Part shown: positions 55,019 through 63,936 of the stretch, piece by piece | Position numbering within the stretch: position 1 is the first letter of the stretch | Layout: each line of letters starts with the position of its first letter | Source: CAWIHK01 sp963835935 | GTDB taxonomy: Bacteria; Bacteroidota; Ignavibacteria; UBA10030; CAVZMI01 | NCBI GenBank assembly: GCA_963835935.1 | Contig: CAWIHK010000005.1 | Span: 434,001 to 498,000, forward strand | Direction of reading: 5' to 3' | DNA: 64,000 bases | Notes under the pieces: model-generated | What the model was told of the DNA's origin: nothing | Database searches by the model: none | Seen by the model: the letters and a program-made list of their open reading frames with translations, nothing else | Program-made: the position numbers and the translations under genes

Positions 55019-55354
55019 ATGAAAACTATATCAACACAATTATATTTCTTAATAGTAATTATTATTGTCATTTTATTGTCAGGCTGTACTGCAAGCATGC
55101 ATTATATCAATGACGGAGCGAAAATATATCCCGCAATTAATCCCGAGAGTGTCCTGATAGTTTCTGAAAGAACAATAGAAAATAAAGATTTTGTAGAGAT
55201 CGGATACGTGGCGATTAATATTACGAATGCGAATAACGGCGATCAGTTGAAGAATGCGATGAAAGAAGAAGCGGCCTCGATTGGCGCCGATGCAGTCATC
55301 GATTTCAGGATTTTTGGATTGACCGCAGGTGGAATCGCTGTGAAGTATAAATAG
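55019..55354 (+). CDS. Small lipoprotein, paralogue of the preceding gene
   Basis: A 111-residue protein with a clear lipobox LLSGC (Cys near 22-23). The mature part repeats the order seen in the previous gene: IYPAINPESVLIV, FVEIGYVAIN and LKNAMKEEAASIGADAVIDF. AAGGAG precedes the ATG. The two genes are 33 bases apart and probably co-transcribed. A terminator-like hairpin follows. Function unknown. Confidence 0.78.
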   Translation: MKTISTQLYFLIVIIIVILLSGCTASMHYINDGAKIYPAINPESVLIVSERTIENKDFVEIGYVAINITNANNGDQLKNAMKEEAASIGADAVIDFRIFGLTAGGIAVKYK

Positions 55355-55421
55355 CGCAAGTTTTCAACTAGAGACGACCTAAATAATATTTTGGCCATGA
55401 GGCCTAATTTTACTATTAAAG

Positions 55422-55461
55422 AAAATAAAGCATCGTTGCGTAACCGACGGTGCTTTATTTT
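55422..55461. terminator. Bidirectional-type terminator hairpin after the lipoprotein pair
   Basis: AAAATAAAGCA (55422-55432) pairs with TGCTTTATTTT (55451-55461) around a GC-containing loop region (CGTTG/CGACGG). The A and T tails make it usable on both strands. A GGCC-ATGA-GGCC hairpin lies just upstream at 55393-55404. Confidence 0.75.
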
Positions 55462-55532
55462 ATCTTCAATTGTTTTAACTTATGCCAAGTGTGTTCGAGA
55501 TCAGTCGAGACACTATTTATATCGAGGAATAT

Positions 55533-56072
55533 ATGGAAACTTGTGTAACACTTAAAGACATTCTTTTCAACGAGGCAGAAAAAGTCTACTCAATTACGGA
55601 AAAGCTTTTTCGGTGTGTGGATGATGCTGAGTTATCGTGGAAACCGCCGACTGGCAAGAACTGGATGACAATAGGACAATTGATGATGCACTGTGCCTGC
55701 TTCGGGTGTGGCAAAGCATTCGTGGGGTTCGTCAAAGACGATTGGGGTTTTGCAGAAGGAAGCTTAGAAGAAACATCCGAATACGATCTTCATGTCCCTC
55801 CTGCCGAAGTTCTTACTTCTGTCGAGAGTGTATCTCAGGCGCTGGAACTACTTTCGGTCGACAGAAACCTTACGATGAATTGCATTGCGGAAGTGGAAGA
55901 AAATAAATTGTTATCGGTAAGACTTATTGCGCCGTGGGGTGGATCCGAATTATCTTTATTTCAACACCTCACACTCATGATCGCGCATCTTAACCAGCAT
56001 AAAGGCCAGCTCTTTTACTACCTGAAATTGATGGGAAAAGATCTTAACACAACTGATCTCTGGGGTTCGTGA
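55533..56072 (+). CDS. DinB-like four-helix protein
   Basis: The ATG with GAGGA upstream gives 179 residues; an earlier ATG 17 codons upstream lacks a ribosome site. The DinB/YfiT plan is visible: first metal His in IGQLMMHCACFG, then the C-terminal HLTLMIAHLNQHKGQLFYYLKLMGKD with His residues spaced as metal ligands, and GQLFYYLKLMG as the closing motif. DinB-fold enzymes include metal-dependent thiol transferases; the substrate here is unknown. It abuts the next gene by one base. Confidence 0.8.
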   Translation: METCVTLKDILFNEAEKVYSITEKLFRCVDDAELSWKPPTGKNWMTIGQLMMHCACFGCGKAFVGFVKDDWGFAEGSLEETSEYDLHVPPAEVLTSVESVSQALELLSVDRNLTMNCIAEVEENKLLSVRLIAPWGGSELSLFQHLTLMIAHLNQHKGQLFYYLKLMGKDLNTTDLWGS

Positions 56073-56073
56073 T

Positions 56074-56994
56074 ATGAAAATAGCAATCATCGGCACAGGC
56101 GGAGTCGGGGGATATTTTGGCGGGAAGATCGCGAGCGCCGGAAACGACGTCACGTTCCTGGCACGCGGCGAACACCTGAAAGCTCTTCAATCAAACGGAA
56201 TGACAGTAAAAAGTATCAACGGGAATTTTCAGATTCAACCTATCAGAGCGACAGATAAAATAAAACATATCGGGAAATCGGATCTTATAATTCTCGGCGT
56301 AAAAGCATGGCAGGTGAAAGAAATAGCTTTAGAGTTACCAGAGATCATTCACGAGAAATCTGTCGTACTGCCTTTGCAAAACGGCGTTCTGGCTGTCGAT
56401 GAATTAGAAGAAAAACTGGATCGGAAAAACATTATCGGCGGTTTATGCAGAATTATGAGCAAAATCGAATCACCGGGCGTGATAAATCATTTCGGAATGG
56501 AACCAACAATTATTTTTGGAGAACTGGATAACAGACAAACCGATAGAATGAATGACATAAAAAACTTGTTCGATCAATCCGGAATAAAATCAAGAATTGC
56601 AAATGATATTCATGCGGAACTCTGGAAAAAATTTATTCCAATTTGCGCGGGAGGATTGTTAGCCGTAACACGATCTACATACGGCGAGATTCGTGAACAC
56701 GAACCGACGCGGAACTTGCTCATCGATTTGTTGAATGAGATTTATGTATTGTCTCAAAGAATTGGCATAAAAATAGAAAAAGATTTTGTTTCGAAAACGG
56801 TCGCGTTCATCGATACTTTCCCGCATGACTCGACAGCTTCGATGACCCGCAATATCTGGGAAGGAAAACCTTCAGAAATCGAATACCAAAACGGAACAGT
56901 TGTTAAGCTTGGCGAACGATACGGAATTGAAACGCCGATTAATAAATTTATTTATACTTGTATTTCACTGTTGGAAAGAAGGGCGAGGAAATGA
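56074..56994 (+). CDS. panE: 2-dehydropantoate 2-reductase (ketopantoate reductase family)
   Basis: A 306-residue NADPH-dependent reductase of the PanE/ApbA family, used in pantothenate synthesis. It opens with the Rossmann loop IAIIGTGGVGGYFGGKIA. The family sequence VLPLQNGVLA follows the ILGVKAW strand, and the catalytic Lys region is AELWKKFIPICA. The C-terminal SMTRNIWEGKPSEIEYQNGTVVKLG is typical, with the substrate-binding Ser and Glu. Some members act on other 2-keto acids, so the exact substrate is likely but not sure. It follows the DinB-like gene directly and should share its transcript. Confidence 0.88.
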   Translation: MKIAIIGTGGVGGYFGGKIASAGNDVTFLARGEHLKALQSNGMTVKSINGNFQIQPIRATDKIKHIGKSDLIILGVKAWQVKEIALELPEIIHEKSVVLPLQNGVLAVDELEEKLDRKNIIGGLCRIMSKIESPGVINHFGMEPTIIFGELDNRQTDRMNDIKNLFDQSGIKSRIANDIHAELWKKFIPICAGGLLAVTRSTYGEIREHEPTRNLLIDLLNEIYVLSQRIGIKIEKDFVSKTVAFIDTFPHDSTASMTRNIWEGKPSEIEYQNGTVVKLGERYGIETPINKFIYTCISLLERRARK

Positions 56995-57281
56995 TGATAC
57001 TTCATTCTTTACTTCTGACTCAAGACAAAGCTGGATTGCTTCCTGCATTCGCTTCATAAGTTGGTAAAGAGATTTTGCCTGTGTATGACAGCCCGGTAGT
57101 TAGGGCACCGATCCAACCAAGAAGCCTTCTGAGTCTCGTTCTATTATAATATCAAATTCTTTCTTCATGAAATCTCCAAGTTAATTGAAAGAAACCTACT
57201 TAATTCGTCTGAACAAGTCAATACATATGAAGAACGTGAGATCAAAGATTTTAGTGAAAATTTTAGTGTGTACTTTATGTT

Positions 57282-59597
57282 CTATTTAACCTTCAACGTA
57301 TCCTTCAAGAATTCCACCGAGTTTTCCCCAACCATGATTTCAAAATCCCCCGGTTGAACAACTCGTTTCATATCAAGATTGTAAGCTTCAAGTTTATCCG
57401 GCGTGATCTTGAATTTAACAGTCTTTGTTTCTCCCGGCTGGAGTGTAACTCTTGCAAAATCTTTCAACTCTTTAACCGGACGCGTCGGCAAACTGACAAC
57501 ATCATGGATGTACAATTGAACAATTTCATCACCTGATCTTTTTCCAGTATTCGTGATATCGACCGACACCTCGGCGGTTCCGTCCGGTGGAATTACAGCC
57601 GGATTTATTTTAAAATTTCTATAATCAAATGTTGTATAGCTGAGTCCAAAACCAAAAGGGAAAAGCGGTGAGGAATCATCGAGCACGTAATCCCGGAAAT
57701 TGGAAGGCTTCTTGTCATAATAGCACGGCAACTGTCCCACAGACCGCGGAAATGTAACTGTCAGCTTACCGCTAGGATTCACTCTTCCAAAAACTACATC
57801 GGCCACAGCGCGGCCTGTTCCCTGGCCAAGATACCAGCATTCTATAATTGCCGGCGCTTTTTCTTCTAACATATTTATAGTTATAGGTCGTCCGTTGATC
57901 AATAAAACAACAATCGGTTTTCCTGTTTTGAGTATGGCTTCAGCTAATTCGTTCTGCATGCCGACAAGATCGAGATTGTCGCGATCGCCTAAATGTATTA
58001 CATTCCAAGCTTCACGATTTATCAATTCATTCTCACCAAGCACCAAGATTACCGCGTCGCTCTTCTTAGCAAGCTTCACCGCCTGAGCGATCAATTTTTT
58101 ATCATTCATTGGATCGTTTAAAATTGGGTTTTCCTCTATCTTCCAATCACAACGCTTGTTCAATGTCAGTCTACACCCTTCGGCAAACTGTACTTTGAAT
58201 TTTCCTTCTGCAAATTCCTGAGTTCCCTGCAGGACACTGATTCCTTCCATCGGAATCGCCGAGTAACCGCCCAAATGGATATCCGCAGCGTCGGGCCCGA
58301 TTACTGCCAGTGTTTTTATTTTTGAGGAATCGAACGGAAGTGTATTCTTTTCATTCTTCAGAAGAACCATCGCCTCATGAGCGGCTTTCAACGCCAGCGC
58401 TTTGTGTTCTGCGCAATTCGCCACTCTTTCATAAAGATCGGGATCGACGTAGGGATTATCAAACAAACCGCATGTGAATTTTACGCGTAAAATATTTTTC
58501 GCGGCTCTGGTAACGTCTTCTTCGGAAACTATTCCCTTCTTCACTTGATCGACTAAAGATGCGAAGCACGCTCCGGTTCCGAGTTCATAATCGATTCCCG
58601 CCTTGATTGATAGCGCTCCAGATTCAGCGGAATCGGCGGCGGCATGATGATTTTTATATGTGACTTCCATTCCACCACCATCACTCATCACATATCCATT
58701 AAATCCCCACTCACTTCGTAAGATATCAGTCAGCAGTTTATGATTGACATGATTCGGAACACCGTCCCACTCATTGTACGATACCATAACCGACTGTGCA
58801 TGCGCACGTTTGACAGCCATCTCGAACGGATAAAGATGAGTTTCCCGAAACACCCGCTCAGAATAATTTATCGGTGCAATGTTCTTTCCGTTTTCCGGCT
58901 GTCCGTGTCCCGCAAAATGTTTAAGTGTGACGGCAAGATGGTCACGGCCGATCACGGCGTTTCTTCCTTGTAAGCCGAAGATTGCAGACATTGCAATTCG
59001 TGATGTGAGATATGGATCTTCACTGTAACACTCTTCAGTTCGTCCCCAACGGGGATCGCGTGCGAGGTCGAGCACCGGAGACAAAACCTGATATGTATTT
59101 TTTGCTCGACCTTCGCATGCAGCAGCGGTGAATACTTGTTCAACTAGTGTCGTATCCCAAGTACATCCGAGAGCAATGGCCTGCGGAAAACTTGTAGCGC
59201 CGTTTTCCATCAATCCATGCAATGATTCGCTGAACGTAAGCACAGGAATTCCTAATCTGGATTTTTCGATCAGATATTTCTGGAGTCCGTTTATGCATTG
59301 AATGCGATAACGCATTGACTTGCCGATCCAGAGAGCTCGCGATGAAAATGTTCCCACGCCTTTATTTAAAGCGGCAGTATCTTGAATACCAATAAAATTT
59401 CCATTCTGATCGAATGCCAGAGTATCCAACGATTTGTACGGTTTTAATTGCGCAACCTTCTCTTCCAATGTCATGCGGCCGATGAGATCGTCGAGCCGTT
59501 CTTCGATCGGCAATGACGCATTTTTATATTTTGGCTGGCCAAAGGAATTGGCTGTCAGTAAAAGAAGCGCAAGTAAAACCCAAGAATATTTCATCAA
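57282..59597 (-). CDS. Secreted glycoside hydrolase family 3 beta-glucosidase/xylosidase
   Basis: A 771-residue exported enzyme with a signal peptide (about 1-20, ending NSFGQ). Order: the (beta/alpha)8 domain with KHFAGHG and the nucleophile Asp306 in YVMSDGGGM (most members have SDW); the alpha/beta sandwich starting near 400 (KTLAVIGPDAAD); and a fibronectin-type-III-like C-terminal domain (GDEIVQLYIHD, PVKELKDFARV). INREAWN carries the likely acid/base Glu. BglX-like enzymes release glucose or xylose from beta-linked oligosaccharides in the periplasm. No sorting tail is present. Confidence 0.92.
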   Translation of the reverse strand: MMKYSWVLLALLLLTANSFGQPKYKNASLPIEERLDDLIGRMTLEEKVAQLKPYKSLDTLAFDQNGNFIGIQDTAALNKGVGTFSSRALWIGKSMRYRIQCINGLQKYLIEKSRLGIPVLTFSESLHGLMENGATSFPQAIALGCTWDTTLVEQVFTAAACEGRAKNTYQVLSPVLDLARDPRWGRTEECYSEDPYLTSRIAMSAIFGLQGRNAVIGRDHLAVTLKHFAGHGQPENGKNIAPINYSERVFRETHLYPFEMAVKRAHAQSVMVSYNEWDGVPNHVNHKLLTDILRSEWGFNGYVMSDGGGMEVTYKNHHAAADSAESGALSIKAGIDYELGTGACFASLVDQVKKGIVSEEDVTRAAKNILRVKFTCGLFDNPYVDPDLYERVANCAEHKALALKAAHEAMVLLKNEKNTLPFDSSKIKTLAVIGPDAADIHLGGYSAIPMEGISVLQGTQEFAEGKFKVQFAEGCRLTLNKRCDWKIEENPILNDPMNDKKLIAQAVKLAKKSDAVILVLGENELINREAWNVIHLGDRDNLDLVGMQNELAEAILKTGKPIVVLLINGRPITINMLEEKAPAIIECWYLGQGTGRAVADVVFGRVNPSGKLTVTFPRSVGQLPCYYDKKPSNFRDYVLDDSSPLFPFGFGLSYTTFDYRNFKINPAVIPPDGTAEVSVDITNTGKRSGDEIVQLYIHDVVSLPTRPVKELKDFARVTLQPGETKTVKFKITPDKLEAYNLDMKRVVQPGDFEIMVGENSVEFLKDTLKVK

Positions 59598-59648
59598 ATC
59601 TGTCCGTTCAAAATGTTTTAATTAGTTCTCGCTGAGAAAGTCATCATA

Positions 59649-59728
59649 CGGTCATCTCGACTGGCAAATGATATGGCTCTTCATATATGCTCGATGACCG
59701 ATCTGTTAAAATAGCTCGGTTACCGAGC
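59649..59728. repeat. Two palindromes upstream of the GH3 gene
   Basis: CGGTCATC (59649-59656) pairs with GATGACCG (59693-59700), and GCTCGGT-T-ACCGAGC forms a second stem at 59714-59728. The wording resembles REP-like units. They lie in the leader region of the minus-strand GH3 gene. Confidence 0.55.
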
Positions 59729-59823
59729 GACCAGAGGGAGTCGAGGCAACCGATAAAAAACCAAAGGAATGATTTCACTTCTTGAAAGCACTTTTTTAAT
59801 TGTGAAATTATTTTTCTCTATTT

Positions 59824-60456
59824 TTAAAATCGTATCCCCACTATAAGGTCGAGTGATTCATTCCTAACGTTCACACCATCACTATCATAGGCTTTGTTCA
59901 GACTTGTATTGTATCTAACTTCCGCAAGAAGATGCAACGGACACCACGATCCGATTTCCGCTCCCACGCCGACTGTAAGGCCGTAATCGGACGATTTGAA
60001 TTTATCGACTACATCAGACATCGCGTCCCCTGATTTTGAGAGAAGCACGTCGACTCTTGGGCCGGCCATAATATACGGTTCGATCAAAGGATTTGAAAAA
60101 CGAATTTTTACCAGAATTGGTATCGATAAATAATCGACTCGCGGACTGATAGTTTCAGTTCCGATTATGGCGGGATCTTCGGGACCTGTTTCAGGAATCA
60201 ATATTTTTGTTCCTTTTTGGGCGTATTGAAGCTCTGCGACAATACTGAAATATGGAATGTCGAGCACTTCGACAAAACCACTCAGTGTAAGCCCCCAACG
60301 GCTTTCTGTTGAAAGATCAGAAAGGGTTGTATAGTTCCACGTTTGGTTCGCGGAAACCGTCCCGACTTTTATTCCGTACCCGCGAATTAGCTGTGCGTTG
60401 ATCGTCGTAAAACACCAAAACGATGCGATGATAATGAGAATTAATTTTTTCTTCAT
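59824..60456 (-). CDS. Outer-membrane beta-barrel protein (PorT-like)
   Basis: A 210-residue protein with a signal peptide (about 1-21, ending INAQ). The mature part shows alternating amphipathic strands typical of the eight-stranded OMP_b-brl_2 barrels: GYGIKVGTVSANQTW, RWGLTLSGFVEVL, FSIVAELQYAQKG, RVDYLSIPILVKIRF, PYIMAGPRVDVLL, YGLTVGVGAEIG, and the final LDLIVGIRF with terminal Phe. It stands between two glycosidase genes on the same strand. A role in surface sugar handling is inferred only from that. Confidence 0.85.
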   Translation of the reverse strand: MKKKLILIIIASFWCFTTINAQLIRGYGIKVGTVSANQTWNYTTLSDLSTESRWGLTLSGFVEVLDIPYFSIVAELQYAQKGTKILIPETGPEDPAIIGTETISPRVDYLSIPILVKIRFSNPLIEPYIMAGPRVDVLLSKSGDAMSDVVDKFKSSDYGLTVGVGAEIGSWCPLHLLAEVRYNTSLNKAYDSDGVNVRNESLDLIVGIRF

Positions 60457-60487
60457 GATTCCCTCTCCTTGTTTTAAGATAAGATAG

Positions 60488-62428
60488 TTATTTTAAGATT
60501 ACGTTTAGTATTTTTACTTCGTTTGCTTTCAGTGTTAAATTTTTCAGAACCGGCTTGTTTGAATGGAAATCGAAAATTTTTATCTGTACGTTTTTGAAAG
60601 TCATCTTTACTTTTTGCGTTGAAGGTTCATGATTGATAAGAAATAGAATATTTCGATCATGTTTCCCTGTCATATACCCGACTTCAACAAACGGATTGTC
60701 GATTGAAACCTCCGGTTGAATATTCGAATGCAACAGAGCCAGCGAATAAAATTTATAAGCCGGAATTTTTTGGAATGCATCATCGGTGCGCGCCATCACC
60801 ATTTCAACCGGGAACATACAGCTTATTGCATGACCTTTGCCATAATTATTTACGCAAAGCACGGGTTGTTTATTTTTATCTTTTGCTGCAACTTCAGCGC
60901 TTGTGGGTTCAACTTTATAATATGTGTATGTTGATGGAGCCGGCTCCATTCCCTGGAATATTAATTTCTCTTTGTGTTTCTCCGATCGATTTTTTTTATT
61001 GAGAAATACTTCGAAGACGTTTGGCATTCTTCTGTAATCGAGAAGTTTGAATCCGAAAAGTTTCTGTAAATAGCCCGGCGCCATACAGTGAATGTATTTA
61101 TTAAAGGACATAAACACGGTTCCGCCCTGTTCTACGAAGGAAGTAATTCTATCCATCTCTTCGATAGTCAGCAAACCGTTTGGAACGAATAATAATTTGT
61201 ATCGGGACAAATCCTCATCATGCCTGACGAAATTCACAGGAATATTTGCGGCGCGTGCCATCATGTAGGCGTTCGGATAAATATTGAAGTTCATTGACAA
61301 CCGATCGTAATAAGCTTTATCGACATAGATGGCAGCTTCCGGTTTTGAGAATGAATATTCTTCAAGATCGATTGCATTGATTACATTGAGAAAATCTTGA
61401 AATTCTTTAGCAGCCGGTTTTAAAGATTTGTCGGATCGAATCAAACCGAATTCTAATTCCTGCTGTGCGTAATTATTATAAAGTTGCCTGACCTTCGGAT
61501 CGAAATCGCAGAATGCCCACGGAAGCATGCTATGCGCACCGGCGACGAAGCAAGAATATGATAGAATTCTCTGGTAAATTGCCTGGTTCTCTTCCGATAT
61601 TTGCATCGTACTGTTGCCGAACTCGAAGCACGCAAGCGGTTTATCGTTACGCTGACTAAATTTTATAATGTAAGTACCGAAGTACGTATCGCGAAACGAA
61701 TTGATATTTTCGAGTTTAAACAAATCGTAATTGTACTTGCTGTAGAAATGCGTGCTCACAAAATCGGATATATCCATAAGCTCTACGATGTCTGCGCCGA
61801 CTTGCTGAACGATCGCGGCATGATCGGCGCCAAAGGTTATCGGTTGTTCGAAACCAAGTTCCCGGAATTTTGAAACCAATTTTTTCGCGTATGCAGAAAG
61901 AATGTTTCTGTCCGGAACCCCGGCATTATTTTTGGGCGGAAATCCTGCATGCCACCAGGGTTCGTTGCCGACATCCCACGCGAATATCCGGCCGTCGGTT
62001 GAATATCGTTCTGCAAGAATTTCCATGTATTTTGTTATGAACGAAAATGATTTATCGCTTGTGTAGTAATTTTCCGGTTTCGTCCATTCCGGGCGCAAAG
62101 CGTTTGGGTCTTCCTGGAATGAAGCAAGGTGAAAGAAAGTGAGAATTACTTTTAATTTGTTGGCATCGCAAAGCGAAATTATTTTTTCCAGGTTCGCAGT
62201 GATTATTTTGTTTTCATTTCCATCATTATCGATCAGATCGAATGGCAGGCCGAATCTCACGGCTTTAAGTTGCATAGAAGCTATGAGTTTGAAATCGTTT
62301 TCAATTTCGTTAAAGTCTGGTTCTGTATAGAATTTTATAGAGTGTCCTGTAGAGGCAGGCAAATAATTTATTCCCATCAAGAATTGTTTTTTATTGTCGA
62401 TGATCCGGTAACCGTCTTTAAAATACAT
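60488..62428 (-). CDS. Glycoside hydrolase, GH5-like catalytic domain with GH42-like C-terminal part
   Basis: A 646-residue protein without a signal peptide, so probably cytoplasmic. Residues 15-350 are a (beta/alpha)8 clan GH-A domain: MGINYLPAS, LKAVRFGLPFDLI, the acid/base Glu156 in AWDVGNEPWW, and the nucleophile Glu269 in ACFEFGNST. Residues about 365-500 resemble the GH42 trimerisation/glutamine-amidotransferase-like fold (KLLFVPNGLLTIEEMDRITSFVEQGGTVFMSF), and the end is a beta domain. It should hydrolyse beta-linked glycans such as mannosides or galactosides; the substrate is unknown. It is followed 31 bases on by the beta-barrel gene. Confidence 0.85.
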   Translation of the reverse strand: MYFKDGYRIIDNKKQFLMGINYLPASTGHSIKFYTEPDFNEIENDFKLIASMQLKAVRFGLPFDLIDNDGNENKIITANLEKIISLCDANKLKVILTFFHLASFQEDPNALRPEWTKPENYYTSDKSFSFITKYMEILAERYSTDGRIFAWDVGNEPWWHAGFPPKNNAGVPDRNILSAYAKKLVSKFRELGFEQPITFGADHAAIVQQVGADIVELMDISDFVSTHFYSKYNYDLFKLENINSFRDTYFGTYIIKFSQRNDKPLACFEFGNSTMQISEENQAIYQRILSYSCFVAGAHSMLPWAFCDFDPKVRQLYNNYAQQELEFGLIRSDKSLKPAAKEFQDFLNVINAIDLEEYSFSKPEAAIYVDKAYYDRLSMNFNIYPNAYMMARAANIPVNFVRHDEDLSRYKLLFVPNGLLTIEEMDRITSFVEQGGTVFMSFNKYIHCMAPGYLQKLFGFKLLDYRRMPNVFEVFLNKKNRSEKHKEKLIFQGMEPAPSTYTYYKVEPTSAEVAAKDKNKQPVLCVNNYGKGHAISCMFPVEMVMARTDDAFQKIPAYKFYSLALLHSNIQPEVSIDNPFVEVGYMTGKHDRNILFLINHEPSTQKVKMTFKNVQIKIFDFHSNKPVLKNLTLKANEVKILNVILK

Positions 62429-63140
62429 GTTCTATAATTCTTCCTGTTTTGTTGATATTAATATTTTCGAATAATGCTTTAAAAATACCTCATATTGAGG
62501 TAGAATGCAAGGGTTTACTACCAGTAAGAGAGAATGATGAAGAAATAATTATTTTGATTGCCGATAAATGTGTTGTAGGTCGAAGTTGTACTTCGATTTT
62601 ATTCGAATCGATGATTGAAAATAGAAAAATAAGAAATATCACCCTTTACGAGATCGTCTACGAAAAAGCTCCTTGAATTATCTTCGGCTATCCTGCTTCA
62701 CATCATTCAATATTTCCATTAATTCGTCCGAGAAAAAAACAATATCTGCAAGTCAATTTTGGTTAATATTACTTAATTTCATCAATAATTACAAATGATG
62801 ATATTATTTTCCTTGCCTTGTAATTTTTATTTTGGTAAATTATGGTCTGTAAGGAAGTCAGTAGTGGTCAGGAAAAGATTTAATACGAAATTTTGTAGTG
62901 CGGTCGTTGAAATGACGTTCTATTTTTATCATAGAGTTTTTAATTGTCGTTCGCTGTTCCTTTCACCTTTCCGCATATACATTTTTCCTTTAAGAACGCT
63001 TTTTAGAAAAATTCTTTTGTGGTTCTGTCTCATGAAGTTTATGTACCTTGATTCCGATAATATTTGGAAGATCAGGGTAATTTGAATTGCCAGATTACAC
63101 TTATAAATGAAAATATAATTTAATAAAGGAGTTTTCTGTA
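62429..63140. other. Divergent AT-rich spacer between the GH5-like gene and etfB
   Basis: No convincing gene is seen in these 712 bases. Two plus-strand frames of 75 and 96 codons (62449-62676 and 62795-63085) lack ribosome sites and family features. A palindrome, TCGAAGT-TGT-ACTTCGA, lies at 62580-62596. AAAGGAG before etfB is its ribosome site. Confidence 0.45.
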
Positions 63141-63923
63141 ATGCAAATCTTTGTCATTCTTAAAATGGTGCCTGATGTTGTGGAAGAACTTGTCATCGGC
63201 AAGGATGGTAAATCTCTCGATGAGGAATCCATCCGGTTTAAACTCAGCGAACCTGATGAACATGCGCTCGAAGAAGCCGTGCTCCTAAAAGAAAAATGCG
63301 GCGGTTCGATTACCGCTTTAGCGCTCGACGCGCCGGATGTCAACGATGCACTGTACCTTGCGCTGGCGAAAGGCGCCAACCAGGCATTCCGGGTCTCCGG
63401 CGAGTGTAAAGGCTGGCAAACATCCGTTGTTGCGAATCTTTTCACATCATTCTTGTCTTCACGTTTCGGCACTCTTACAAATGAAACAATAGTGCTGACA
63501 GGATCGCAGGCAATTGACGATGTTGAGGGAGAACTTGGCGCTTGTCTATCTGAGCTGCTGAAGATTCCTTATATAAGCGTTGTAACAGGATTGAGTGTAG
63601 ACGGAGGAGCGAAGTCGGCCACAGTACTTAAGGAATTTTCAGGAGGACTTCGCGGTGAGTTCACATTGCCGCTTCCTGCGGTTATTGGAATTCAATCGGC
63701 ATCGAAGCCCCCCCGCTATGTTCCGGTTGCAAAAGTTAATGCAGCAAAAAAAACTGCTAAAATCGAATCTGTTTCAATTCCTGCTGCAAATGCACAATCT
63801 ACTTTGTCGATTCGAAAGATGTTTACTCCGGTAGCTACAGGAAAAGCTGAGATGCTTGAGGGATCACCGAAAGATATCTCGGCTCGCTTAATTGAAATAA
63901 TTACGCAACGTGGAATTTTATAG
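63141..63923 (+). CDS. etfB: Electron transfer flavoprotein beta subunit
   Basis: EtfB pairs with EtfA to carry electrons from acyl-CoA and related dehydrogenases to the quinone pool. The 260-residue length is normal. It starts MQIFVILKMVPDVVEEL, then the AMP/FAD region SEPDEHALEEAVLLKEK, LALAKGANQAFRV, TGSQAIDDVEGELGACLSELL and the domain end GLRGEFTLPLPAVIGIQ. AAAGGAG precedes the ATG. The next gene, 13 bases on, starts like EtfA, as in most etfBA operons. Confidence 0.94.
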   Translation: MQIFVILKMVPDVVEELVIGKDGKSLDEESIRFKLSEPDEHALEEAVLLKEKCGGSITALALDAPDVNDALYLALAKGANQAFRVSGECKGWQTSVVANLFTSFLSSRFGTLTNETIVLTGSQAIDDVEGELGACLSELLKIPYISVVTGLSVDGGAKSATVLKEFSGGLRGEFTLPLPAVIGIQSASKPPRYVPVAKVNAAKKTAKIESVSIPAANAQSTLSIRKMFTPVATGKAEMLEGSPKDISARLIEIITQRGIL

Positions 63924-63936
63924 GGAAGATAAGATC

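Noticed and set aside
62449..62676. 75-codon plus-strand frame after the GH5-like gene
   Set aside because: Starts with a TTG without a ribosome site, contains a palindrome, and shows no recognisable domain.
62795..63085. 96-codon plus-strand frame before etfB
   Set aside because: Phe/Arg/Tyr-rich composition typical of a chance frame in AT-rich DNA; no ribosome site.
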